Assembly (NCBI GenBank): GCA_033398695.1
Contig: CM065809.1
Location: 171,854,501 to 171,918,500, forward strand
DNA: 64,000 nt
From: Orobanche coerulescens
Taxonomy: Eukaryota > Streptophyta > Magnoliopsida > Lamiales > Orobanchaceae
Direction: 5' to 3'
Each line of letters opens with the position of its first letter. Positions within the stretch are counted from its first letter, which is position 1. The notes below the pieces were generated by a model. It was not told where the DNA came from. It worked only from the letters and a program-made list of their open reading frames with translations, and did no database searches. Made by a program: the position numbers and the translations under genes. Positions 34,123 through 44,850 of the stretch are shown here, piece after piece.

Positions 34123-34913
34123 TTGAGGAGGAAGAAGCAAGAACCGAGAACCGAGACTATTACTATACCTTTCGTTGATACCATGGCCGGCATTGTTGAC
34201 CAACCACGAGAACTCGCTCGTCCCGAGAAGATCCCTTTGAATGCCCGCTTTCGACCTAAGCTGGACGATTATCAAGAAGGAGGTTGGGGAAAGATTGATG
34301 CCAACAACTTCGAGCTTAAGCCGTCCCTCATTGCTACAGTGAAGTCTCAAACATACGGAGGGGGAGTGAATGAAGATCCAAACGCTCATCTTGAGTCGTT
34401 TTGGACATATGTGCCACCATCAAGCAAAACGGAGTGCCTCCGGATGTCATTAAGCTCCGCCTATTCCGGTTTTCTTTAGAAGACGATGCGCTAGATTGGT
34501 ACAAGAGCCTAGATCGGAAGGAAATTGGTACTTGGAGAGAGATGACCCGGTTGTTCTTAGCACAGTTCTATCCTCCCTCGAAGGTGCAAAAACAAATCAA
34601 CGATATCTTGCAATTCGAGCAATATGAGGATGAATATTTATACGAGGCATGGATCCGATTCAAGAAGCTACTTCGCAAATGCCCACATGGAATTGACAAT
34701 GAGGAGATCTTTATTCGGTTTTATCGGGTTTTGACGAGGAAGGCTAGAAGAGAGTTGGACTACTCATCGAAAGGGGGATTTCTGGCTAACGATTATGAAG
34801 AGGCCAAGAATCTCATTGAGCTAGCGGTCAACAATGATTACGAGGAGGTGACCGATAGGAAGATGACGAGAAGAAAGGTTCCATCCGTGACGAGGACGCC
34901 TACGGTGATTTAA
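34123..34913 (+). pseudogene. Element E gag, one frameshift
   Basis: Starts in a basic segment, then PLNARFRPKLDDYQEGGWGK and YGGGVNEDPNAHLESF. Here a T is missing from a T run (near 34402), shifting the frame. The second frame continues DICATIKQNGVPPDVIKLRL, FRFSLEDDALDWYKSLDRKE, FLAQFYPPSKVQKQINDIL, YEAWIRFKKLLRKCPHGID and ELAVNNDYEEV, the typical Athila-type capsid region. The shift is a single homopolymer base, so a sequencing error cannot be excluded. No zinc knuckle is evident further on. Confidence 0.88.
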
Positions 34914-35640
34914 AGGCAAAATTTGAAAAACAACAAAAAGAGCTCGAGATGCTAAGAAAGAATACTTTGGGAGTCAATTCAGTTTTGAAGAGTTAAACGA
35001 GCCGATTGCGGTTAAGGAGGATGTGAACTACATGCAAGGAGAAAACTTCCGCAAGGGGGAAATTGGGGAACTCTTATCCGAACAATCGAAACCACCCTAA
35101 TTTCTCCTATGCCAATCCGAACAATGCTCTCCACCACCACCGGATTTAACGTGAAAAATGGGGTTATTCAAGAGCCGATTGCTAAGACACCTATGGAAGA
35201 GATGTTGGAACGGTTGGAGGCGAGTCAAAAGAGTTTATTTATAAAGTAGACAAGAGGTTCGGGGCTCTGAGCATAGTGTGACATCTATTGGAAACTCGGT
35301 GATAGCCTTGACAAAGCAGATGTCGATGGTGGAGACCCAAATGAGTCAAATGGCGAACGCCTGCCGGATTTCATAAGCCGGGCATTTTCCGAGCAAAGAC
35401 GAGACCAACCCAAGACGCAACAATGCAACGCAATCGAGCTTCGGAGTGGAACGAGGTACGGAATCATGGGGCTGAAGTTGAGAAACCCGAAACAAAGATG
35501 TACTAGAAACGGAGCGTAAAACGAGAAAGAAGATGGAATACAGCAGAACCTATCGGGTAGCCTATCGGCCGATAGGCCCAACCGATACCCATACAGCATG
35601 CCGGCAGTGAAGCCTATCGACCCACATATCGGCCGAAAGG
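34914..35640 (+). pseudogene. E gag-protease spacer, decayed, with palindromes
   Basis: Traces of gag C-terminus (KFEKQQKELEMLRKN, EPIAKTPMEEMLERLEASQK) in changing frames. CCTATCGGCCGATAGG-type words occur at about 35550-35642, that is, inside what should be coding sequence. Confidence 0.55.
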
Positions 35641-35649
35641 TCCCTGGAG

Positions 35650-36566
35650 GTTCGAAAGTGAAAGATTTTGAGGAAAAAGCTCCATTTCCACAGCGTTTGG
35701 CCAAGTCGAGATATGATGAAAAGCTTCAACAATTTATCGACATGTTTTAAAAGGTGAATATCAACATTCCACTTCTAGACGCTTTGAGAGACATGCCGGG
35801 TTACGTGAAATTCTTGAAAGACGCTGTGGCAAGCAAGAGGAAGTTGAGGAAGTTTGAAACAATAAATATGACAGAGGAGTGTAGCGCTATCATTCAAAAC
35901 AAGCTCCCACTCAAGCAGAAGGATCCGGGACGTTTTACTTTGACATGCATGATTGGCGACCAAACGTTCCGTAATGGGTTGTGTGATCTCGGGGCAAGCA
36001 TAAATCTTATGCCTCTATCCATCTTTAAGAGGTTGAAGATTGGGGAGATGAAGCCGACTACCATTTCTCTACTCATGGCGGACCGGTCGATCACTTATCC
36101 GAGGGGAATTGTGGAGGATGTGCTCGTTAGAGTCCAACACTTGGTCTTCCCGGCCGATTTCGTAGTTCTTGATATGCCCGAGGATGAAAATCAACCATTG
36201 ATCTTTGGGAGACCGTTTCTAGCAACGGGGAGAGCACTTATAGACGTCCAAGAGGGCGATCTTACTTTCCGGGTTAACGATCAAAATCTGAAAATTTCCA
36301 TCTATGACGCGATGAAGAAGCCCGACGATGCGCCCGAGGAATGTTTTGAAATTGAGTCTATTATGTCGCCCCCGACCGACTTGTTGGAGCATTGTATTTC
36401 ACACTCCATTTACTCACATTCTGAGGTTGATGAAATTTCCGAGGATTTGCCGGAGTATGTTCGAATGTTGGAGGCGAACGAGTCTCGACTTAATGAGAGG
36501 AGTGTATGCTATCTTGATATCAACAAACCCGTTCAAGGGGGAGTTGTCGCCGAAGACCCGGGATGA
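35650..36566 (+). pseudogene. Element E aspartic protease
   Basis: Opens with KAPFPQRLAKSRYDEKLQQF and has one TAA before VNINIPLLDALRDMPGYVKF. The retropepsin site reads CDLGASINLMPLSIFKRL (D-L-G-A, as in Athila and other gypsy elements). ADFVVLDMPEDENQPLIFGR and PFLATGRALIDVQEGDLTF complete the fold. The frame ends EDPG-stop about 170 codons after the active site. The reverse transcriptase that normally follows is absent. Confidence 0.88.
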
Positions 36567-38528
36567 ATGAGGTATCGTCTAGCTAAAGACGTTAAACGTA
36601 GCACTTGTTGGGAGGTAACCCAACGTATGTATATTAGTTCGTTTTATTCATTTATTTTCGATTTTTCGTTTGCGTGATTTTTTTTGTAGTTTCTAGTTTC
36701 GTAGTAGCTTTGCTAGTTTTTGTTAAGTTCTAATCCATGCACGCCAAGTTTTGAATACTTGCAGGTCTTTAATCGCCCTATCCAAGCAAAAACGGGACCA
36801 AGTGTGCGAATTAGAGAAAGCTGAAAAAAATTTTGAGACAGAAAATCCTATCGGGCGAGCCTATCGGCCGATAGGCCCGGCCGATAGGCTGAGGAAAAAT
36901 TACAAAAATTTTTAATGTACAAGCAGTGGTCGACAGGAATTCCACATCGACCGATATCCCGCCCGATATGAGCATGGTAAGAGACAGAAGTTCCTATCGG
37001 CCCAGCCTATCGGCCGATAGGCCTGGCCGATAGGATATACCCGGCCCAGTATACACTACGAGCTCGCCGACAAACCCGCCATTTCCGCCACAGTGATCAG
37101 GTACTCCATTAACAAAGCCACTCCTTTCTCTTTTCAAACTTATTCCTCCTTTGGGATGCGAAATAAGTTTGGGGGGAGGGAGAAGTGCGGCTTTGTTAAT
37201 TTCTTTACGTGTGAGTACCTTGTTTGCCTTGTATCATTATTTGTTTGCGTTGGTGCCCGTTGTTTTTATTTGTGCTTATTATTTTGGTGCTGCGTGGATT
37301 TGGCTTTTGGTTGCTTAGTTTTTAGATTTTTATATTCATTTTCGGTTGGTGTGTTTGCTAGTTTCTATTTTCTATTTTTTTGGTCGTAGTAGTTTTTTTT
37401 TTTTTTTTTTTTTAGATTTCGTGTTTGCTTTTATTTGCTTTTCGTTGTTTGTTTTTAGATAGCCTTGCTTGTCTTTAGTTTTTCCTTATTAGTGAATTTT
37501 TCGTGCTTCTAATTGTGTGATACCGATGTTACGACACTGTTTTTCTCTCTGAAGAAACGGTCGAGTTTTAGTCGAGTTGTAGTCAGTTATTTCTGTTTTG
37601 CATAGTATTTATTTAGGTCCAAAATTTTTCGTGATTGTAGAGGTCTTGGCAGATAAGAGACGATACATACTTGTTTTAAAATCACCGTCAATACGTTTTG
37701 GTTACATCTTCCGGATAGTGAGTCGATCTTGTTTCGTCAGTCGTGTTGGCACTTAGATTGAGTTTAGTGTCGGTCAGTTTTTCCCAAAAGTTGAGATAAT
37801 GTTGTTCTATGAAGGGAAGTCTAGTAACCGGGGGCATTCGCGTGACCCGTTGTTTACCCTCGCGTAAAACGACGACTCTGATTAGACTAGTGATTTAGAT
37901 ATTTCACATGTGCCAATGATAGGGAACCTAGTAACCGGGTATTCGCGTGACCATTGCTTACTCGCGTAAAACGGCGACCTTGATTCGGACATGGAAATTA
38001 TATATTCGAGTTGTTTCTCCATTGTAGACGGGAACTTAGTAACTAGAAGCATCCATGTGCCCCATGAGTGTCTTTTACGTCAAACGGTTTCCTAATACAT
38101 GAGAATGGAAGTTCCACCTAGGATTACCCCGATGAAACATCCCGAGATCCTAACCTAGTGGTCAACTCGAATTAAATTCGTGAACATATATATAAGGGAA
38201 TACCGACCGAGGTTTATTTGTTATGAAACTCGTGAAAAATGTGCCACTCGACCGTAACGGACGAACTAGCTTGTTTATTTTAGCCTTTCATATTGATCGA
38301 TTTGACTCACGTTTTGTTAATCTTTGAGCCGGATTTTCTTCATGAACGAATGATTAGGATCGAACTTGACTACTTTGTGGAATCATTATTCGAGTGCGGC
38401 TCGCTTACGACACTCGGATTATTTAGAGAGAATTACAGGTAGTATTGATTAGGTTGAACACTATGAGTTGCACGATGATTCACGATTTTCTTTTTCTTTT
38501 CTTTTTGTTGTTCGGACGAACAAGGCTT
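36567..38528 (+). other. E 3' non-coding region with palindromes and a three-unit repeat
   Basis: Starts with AAACGTAGCACTTGTTGGGA and GGTAACCCAACG, usual after Athila gag-pol. CCTATCGGCCGATAGG clusters lie at 36848-36895 and 36987-37035, and T-rich tracts around 37390-37410. Three imperfect units of about 115 bp (37812-38095) share TAGTAACCGGG, ATTCGCGTGACC and CGCGTAAAACG. No protein is recognised. Confidence 0.6.
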
Positions 38529-38543
38529 AAGTTTGGGGGGGTT
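38529..38543 (+). other. Polypurine tract of element E
   Basis: AAGTTTGGGGGGG directly before the 3' LTR. Confidence 0.85.
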
Positions 38544-39982
38544 TGATAAGTGGTAATTTTACCACTTATTTCTAGGATTTTATACTAGGTTTTTATCTCG
38601 TTTCGTGATTAATGTGCTCGTATTTGGCTTATTTATGATTAGTCGAGCCGTATTACGCGTTTGGGTTGGTTTTAGTGTGTTTGCGGGTTTTAGAGCCAAA
38701 AGGACCCAAAAGCGAGACAAAGGACCGAGAGTCGAGTCAAACGGACGAAGAGACGGAATTTTGCGCCAAGCGAGAAGACCTATCGGCCGGCTATCGGCCG
38801 ATAGGGCCGTCCGAAAGGAGCTCCGCCTATCGAGTGAAGAAATCGGCGAACCACCTATCGGCCGGCTATCGGCCGATAGGCCAGCCGAAGGCTTCCCGGA
38901 GCTCTCGTTTTGGACGGATTTTGACTCTTTTGGATATTATTTATTTCCTAGATTAGGGCTAATCGGGATTTTAACCCCTTAGGCTATATAAACCTCATTC
39001 TAGACCTAGTTTGAGTATCTTTTATCTATCTTTTCAAGCCCTTTTTCATCTTTTATTATCTAGAGCGATTTTTACACTTTTTAGCAAGATTAATTTCTTT
39101 GATGCAAGAACTTTTGGAGGAGAATTATTATTGTTTTGGGAGATTGAAGACTCGGAGTTCATCCATAAGGGTTGTAATCTCTCTTTTCATATTAATAATA
39201 TGCATTCTTCATCAATTTCTTGTTTGATTTCAATTATGTCGGCTAATTCATTGATTGATTCTAGGGTTAGTAATTTTAATTGATGTTCACATGATGTTCT
39301 TTTGATTACCTTTTGACCTTTCATCCTAGGCTCGTGTTCAAGTTGTGTTAAATCTCATGTTAGATTAAAGGGCCCTTAATCGATGCATGTTAGCTAATTG
39401 ATTTTGTCCTAAGGAGTAATTGATTAGTGGAAATACTTGATGCACAATATGATTTTATCTTGAGACCTAGCGGAGAAAGATAAATCATAGATAAATAAGT
39501 TGGTGCTTTTTAAGTGATTTTAATTCTTTGAGCCCTGGCGGGGAAAAGGGTTTTAATTAACTATCTTTCTAGGTTGCCTTGACAGGAATTCTAGATCGAC
39601 CGAGTGATTATTTCTAGGATTGAATTAAATTTTGGGGAGAAGGAATCAAGTGAATGGATTGTGTGAACTCAATTAGATGATACTACCCTAGGATCAATTA
39701 CCTTTCGACTTGTGATTTTATCTTGTTAATTTGCTTTATTTGCTTAATTTAGATATTTCATCTTTTATTTATATTTTTATTTTTTCGATTTTTAAATTTA
39801 GATAATTAGAAGCAAACAAATTTTCGGATTCCTAAATAGCAGTCGAATTTTGAGTAGAGTTACTTCTTTTATTTCCGACACATCAATTCCCTTGGGTTCG
39901 ACACCTTGGAAATACTCCGAGGTTTTACAAATTTTAAAATTGATCGGATTTGAAAACCATACTACGCGAATCCCAGCGATCA
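38544..39982 (+). repeat. 3' LTR of element E
   Basis: Partner of 32482-33916, with the palindrome clusters at about 38779-38885. It ends GCGATCA and is followed by ATTAG. Confidence 0.93.
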
Positions 39983-40581
39983 ATTAGCTACAGCACCTGG
40001 TGGAAAGCGTGTGAAGTAGGCGTCTCGTCCAAATCCAAATAGTCGTAGCCGGAGCCCTCTCTTTTTTAGCTCTCTATCAAGCATCTCATGAGAGGCATAC
40101 TGAGTCCACTTTCCCCCTTCAGGTCGTATCGGCCTTTCTAGCTTCGAACTTCGGATTCCGCGTCGCACACTACCGCATAGGGCTTTTCTTATCAAGAATG
40201 AATATTTGTGAACACTGTGGTGCCGAAGATGGCAAGTGAGACCGATCAAGAAAGCTCGTAATCGGATGCCAGGAACCCCCTGGAACCTGCAAGAACGCAT
40301 CCGGCATGTAGCTACCGAACCGCACTCGCTCTATCATTTCCCTTTAAATGACGGTGGGTAATCGCGGGGTCTCTTTCTCCTCTCCTCGCTGCTTTGCTCC
40401 TCTGGTTCAGGAAAGGCGGGAAGGATTCAATCCAGCCCCAGAGAAGAGCGGATTATGCCCATCTATGAATCCAAACCCCCCGAGCAGCCCTCTCTCTCCT
40501 ATCTTGAATCCCTCATTAGAACGCATGCTCGTTTGATGAAAGATCGCAGGTGTGGCTCCTTCCTATGGTCTCTATCTTAGG

Positions 40582-40741
40582 GTGGCACTCTTGGAGGTCG
40601 TAGCAGACGTCATTTTTCTGAAGGCTTTTCTGTTGAAGAACAGTGAGTGTTTCTTCAAGTATATGTCCGGAGAACAGTGAGTGTTCTTCGAGACGGTAGG
40701 AATAAAAATGAAGGTTTAGATCCCCCTCCTCTAGCGCCAAT
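40582..40741 (-). other. Element A 5' leader and primer-binding site
   Basis: Homologous to B 43030-43190 on the other strand. The minus strand begins ATTGGCGCTAGAGGA next to the LTR, the primer-binding-site type seen in Tat-like elements, and contains a duplicated AACACTCACTGTTCT word. Confidence 0.8.
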
Positions 40742-41680
40742 TGTTGTTACCCAAAATATTATCCGGAGATAGTATTGCTGGAATGATCGAGTAACAAACA
40801 AATGCGAGAACACTTCCGCGGGAAAATAAATTACACAAGATTTGCCGGGGTTATTAATCCCGGGCTTGAATGATTTTGCGAGATGTTATTAATAAATATA
40901 CTGTGGAGTACAAATATTAATGTTAGAATCTATTACAATGAGTGCAAAGACTTCAAGTTATCTAAGCTGTAGAGCGTGTAGGTTGCCGGAAGAATCAGAT
41001 ATGAAGATCTGTGAGTTCTTGCTTCGGATGTAATGTAAGTGTGTATGAATATCACTATGAATGTGTAAGTAATTACCAGATGAGTCTTTGATTCTCTCTC
41101 TGTATGTTTTGCACTGTATTCACGGTAATATCCGCCTCTCCTACTGCTATGATATGGGCCTCCTATTTATAGGAGACAAGGTTGCTGGGACCTCTCCGGC
41201 GATCGCGGGCGACCGCCTTTTCTATATTATAATAAGATGGCCGATCGTCCCGTCACATGGGGCTGTTCCCTTAAAGTCTGGGGCGTCTACTGGCGGCCAG
41301 CTGTGCGAGCCAATGGGAGGCCTGCACGCGTCCTGAGTCGCTGTCCGGGGAGGGCCCATTTTGTACCTTTCGGCGGCCTTGTCGGTAGGTGAGGTAGGTG
41401 ACAGGCTGGGGTCAAACGTCTTTATCTGTCGGCGCCCTTTGTGGATCTGCACGTGGGCCACCGTCTAAGATTCGGTCTTCGATGACTTTGACGGATGTTG
41501 GATTCATGCGCGGCATGAGACGATCGTATCTAGTTGGACATCAAAGACGATCGCCGAATACCAAAAGACGATCGCCGTGGGTGCCGACTGCTGGGTGATA
41601 GCCCAGAGTATGCCTTCTATGGTTGGCTTCTCTGATCGCTATGCCGATCGCGTTCGAGGCGTATTAATCGCCGCACAACA
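40742..41680 (-). repeat. 5' LTR of element A
   Basis: A 939-bp LTR with the minus-strand TATAAATAGG box at about 41162-41171 and GATCG palindromic words near 41520-41580. Followed by the CCACC duplication. Confidence 0.93.
41164..41171 (-). promoter_or_regulatory. TATA box of the A 5' LTR
   Basis: Minus-strand TATAAATA, conserved in all A and B LTRs. A dyad GGCGATCGCGGGCGACCGCC lies about 20-50 bp upstream of it in transcription direction. Confidence 0.65.
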
Positions 41681-42077
41681 CCACCATCATCGGCCTTTTT
41701 GACGTTTTGAACGTTTTTTTAAATGGTTTTTAGCCTGGTGGGTTCCTGCGCGGGCCCCACAGCACTGTAATATCACGAACATTTTAAAGTGGTGCTTTAA
41801 AATTTTCTAATATTGTGAAAACCCATGATTTAATGTCGTCGTGTCAAATGGTCACGTATCTCGGTGAAAAATCCTTTTGACTAAGCATTTTGGTAGGAGA
41901 GGAAAGATTTTCAAATTATGGTATTTGGAACTCAACACTTTTGAAACATTTCAAATAAGTTGCGATTTATAAAATAATTTCTTTTATACATTATTTGAAA
42001 AGAATTTTTAAAGTCGATGTATAAACTTCCTCTTCCAAAATAAAGGACAGAATCTACAAGTTTTGGGCGTAACGTGA
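41681..42077 (+). other. F interior between elements A and B
   Basis: 397 bp including one CCACC and one CGTGA duplication. Its first ~110 bp resemble the end of the element C LTR (shared TTTTTA-CCTGGTGGGTTCC, GCGCGGG and CTGTAATATC). The rest shows nothing recognisable. Confidence 0.65.
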
Positions 42078-42180
42078 TGTTGTGCGGCGATTAATACGCC
42101 TCGATGGCGATCGGCATAACGATCAGAGAGCCAACCATAGAAGACATACTCTGGGCAAACACCCAGCAGTCGGCACCCAC

Positions 42181-42259
42181 GGCGATCGTCCTTTGGTATC
42201 CGGCGATCGTCTTTTGGTATCTGGCGATCGTCTATAATGTCCAACCAGAGACGATCGTC
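42181..42259 (+). repeat. 21-bp tandem array of GGCGATCGTC words in the B LTR
   Basis: GGCGATCGTC occurs at 42181, 42202 and 42223 at exact 21-bp steps separated by CTTTTGGTATC-like spacers, and GACGATCGTC follows at 42250. The core CGATCG is palindromic. The 3' LTR copy has the same spacing, but several cores carry substitutions. Confidence 0.85.
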
Positions 42260-42598
42260 CCGTGCCACGTATGGATCCAACATCCATCTAAGTCGTCGAA
42301 GACCGAATCTTAGACGGTGACCCACGTGCAGATCCACAAAGGGCGCCGACAGATAAGACGTTTGACACCATCTGTCACCTACCTCACCTACCGACAGGGC
42401 CACCGAAAGGTACAAAGTGGGTCCTCCTGACACAATGATCAGACGCGTGCCGGCTTCCCATCGCTCAAGCACTGGCCGCCAGCCGCCCCAGACTTTAAGG
42501 GAACAGCCTCACTTGACGGGACGATCGGCCATATTATTATAATATAGAAAACGGCGGTCGCCCGCGATCGCCGGAGGGGTCCCAGCAACCTTGTCTCC

Positions 42599-42607
42599 TA
42601 TAAATAG
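42599..42607 (+). promoter_or_regulatory. TATA box of the B 5' LTR
   Basis: TATAAATAG at 42599; transcription would start about 30 bp on, giving a 5' end within R. Confidence 0.65.
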
Positions 42608-43031
42608 GAAACTCACAACAGTGGCCAAAGATATATGCAATCATCGTGAATACAGTGCAAAATACACACAGAGAGAGATTCAAAGACTCATCTGGCAAAT
42701 ACTTACACATTCATAGTGATATTCATATACACTTACATTACTTCCAAAGCAAGAACTCACAGATCTTCATATCGGGTTCTTCCGGCAATCTACACGCTCT
42801 ACAGCTTAGATAACTAGAAGTCTTTACACTCATTGTAATAGATTATAACATTAATACTTGTACTCCACAGTATATTTATTAATAACATCTCGCGAGAGCA
42901 TTCAAGCCTGGGATTAACAACCCCGACAAATCTTGTGTTATTTATTTTCTCGCGGAAGTGTTCTCGCATTTGTTTGTTACTCGATCATTCCAGCAATACT
43001 ATCTCCGGATAATATTTTGGGTAACAACAAT

Positions 43032-43048
43032 TGGCGCTAGAGGAAGGG
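43032..43048 (+). other. Primer-binding site of element B
   Basis: TGGCGCTAGAGGAAGGG, two bases after the LTR. Confidence 0.8.
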
Positions 43049-43158
43049 GATCTAAAACCTTCATTTTTATTCCTACCATCTCGAAGAACACTCACTGTTC
43101 TCCGGACATATACTTGAAGAAACACTCACTGTTCTTCAACAGAAAAGCCTTCAGAAAA

Positions 43159-44850
43159 ATGACATCCTGCTACGACTTCCAAGAGAGCCACCCTAAGATC
43201 CTCCGGAAATATCATTCCGGCTCAAACCGAATCCCAGCCACGGTGGAGGGCGACCGTGGCGACGCTAAGCTCTCACTCCCGCCTCTGAGGGACGGTTCTA
43301 GCCTCTCACTCGATCAGTTCCAGACCGCGGAACAGATTGAGAAGGCTATAGCCATCCTCAGGGAGCGACGGAGGGCCTGCGACTCGCCCACCATCACTCC
43401 GTCGGCCATCCGCTGGGCAGGCAAGCGGAAGCTTAAGGGGATCTATGTTGAGAAATCGACAGAAAGCCCCGAGCCGCAGGAGAAGGCTCTCGTGAGGCGG
43501 GACAATTCCGTATTCAGCCGCCTAGGGAGTGATCCCTCATGGCGACCCGGGCACTCAGGCCCCAGCCGAGAGACATCGGAGTCCGAATCTTTTACCAGGA
43601 GTTCGGCATATCCGACTCCCAGGAGGCAAGCCAGTCAGCGAGCCCCTGCTCGCCCAAGAAATGAACCCGCTGGCAGGGAGCTCGTCATTCACCACAGGGC
43701 CAGGGGATCAGTGCACGATCGCCTTGGCTCGCACTCCGGGAGCCAATCGACGAGCAGTCAGGCAACGGCGATGGCCGCCATGCAACGCCAGCTCGACGAG
43801 ATGAAGGCGCTCTTGGAAATTGGGGCAGGCGCCAGGAGATCGATCGCTGGACCAAGTGAACCACTTGCGGTCCAGATCGAGCTCGCCCCGGTTCAACCAA
43901 AGATCGCTCCCCCACAGACACCTCTATATGAGGGGAGATTGGATCCGGAGACCCACTTGAGCAAATTCCGGATCTACATGACCGGATGCGGAGCATCAGA
44001 TGCGATGAAGTGTCGTATGTTCCCATTAACTCTGGGCGACCTCGCCCACAGGTGGTACATCTCACTACCATCTCGCTCAATCAATTGCTTTGAGAAGCTG
44101 GCGAACGACTTCACGTCGTACTTCACCGCCAAAGTCGCACACCCTAAAGGCCCCCACCGCATGATGAAAATCAGGCAGGGGAAGGACGAATCAGACGAGG
44201 ATTACATCGACCGGGTAGACGAGATAGTCCTCACCGGCGAGCCCATCAGCGACGAGCTCGCTCTTTACTCAGTCCTGGGGGGATTCTGCGGCCACTCACC
44301 CATGTTCAGGCACCTCACAAAGGACATCCCCCCGACGTACTCGGTCTTCCGCGTCAGAGCCGCCCATTTCTTGGCCAGGCAAAGGATGCTCTCCCTCCGC
44401 TTAGGCGAGGGATATGCCGGAGAAGGAAAGGCGCCGGCCCACGTCCAGAAGAAGGCGGTCGCCAAGCCCAGAAAGGCGGTCGCCAAGTCGCCTGGTGAGT
44501 TCAAAGTCTTCGAGGATGTATAGGTCCACCTTCTCCACAACCTTAACTTATCTCCGGCCCACATCTTCAACGCAATCAAGGGGCGCGAGTGGCTTTCCAA
44601 ACCAAAGCCAATAAGGGACCACGGTCATCTAGACCGCAGCAAATTCTGTGCCTACCACAAGAGTCCCGGCCACAACACCAGCCAATGCCGCGACCTCCTC
44701 AGACAACTCTGGCGACTGTTTGAGGACGGCAAATTGGACAACTTGGTCACCAAGCTAGAACCCCGATTAGAGAGGACCGGAGGGCGCGAGCGCCGACAAA
44801 ACGAAAGGACCCCTCCCAATCTGGTCGCCAGGATCGAACATGAGCCGGAG
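43159..44850 (+). pseudogene. Element B gag, one nonsense codon
   Basis: Starts MTSCYDFQESHPKILRK and is open to a TAG at 44521-44523 (CAG in A, VFEDV-stop-VHLLHN). It contains the FQTAEQIEKAIAILRERRR segment, the capsid-like CRMFPLTLGDLAHRWYISLP, and after the stop the knuckle-like FCAYHKSPGHNTSQCRDLL. The frame runs on into pol without a break. Compared with A, about 115 bp near the gag start is missing. Confidence 0.9.

Larger units (their letters stand above)
32482..39982 (+). mobile_element. Athila-like Ty3/gypsy element E, gag-protease only
   Basis: LTRs 32482-33916 and 38544-39982 (about 1.44 kb, TGATAAG..GATCA), flanked by ATTAG (32477-32481, 39983-39987). Primer-binding site TGGCGCCGTTGTCGGGA (tRNA-Asp type) follows the left LTR; the polypurine run AAGTTTGGGGGGG precedes the right LTR. 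The 4.6-kb interior encodes gag and an aspartic protease, but no reverse transcriptase, RNase H or integrase is seen. It is therefore non-autonomous. Confidence 0.93.
42078..43029 (+). repeat. 5' LTR of element B
   Basis: A 952-bp LTR, TGTTGTGCGG..GGTAACAACA. U3 carries the GATCG palindrome array (42181-42259) and a GGCGGTCGCCCGCGATCGCC dyad just before the TATAAATAGG box. Confidence 0.93.

Noticed and set aside
37093..37389. ORF in the E 3' region as an envelope-like gene of the Athila type
   Set aside because: Short and F/V/C-rich from T-rich DNA, with no signal peptide plus extracellular pattern that I could defend.
40516..40740. ORF at the A leader as a separate gene
   Set aside because: It is the non-coding leader next to the primer-binding site; the B copy does not keep it as a protein.
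42008..42472. 154-codon minus-strand ORF across the B 5' LTR
   Set aside because: It crosses the insertion border of B into F, so it cannot predate the insertion; no family match.
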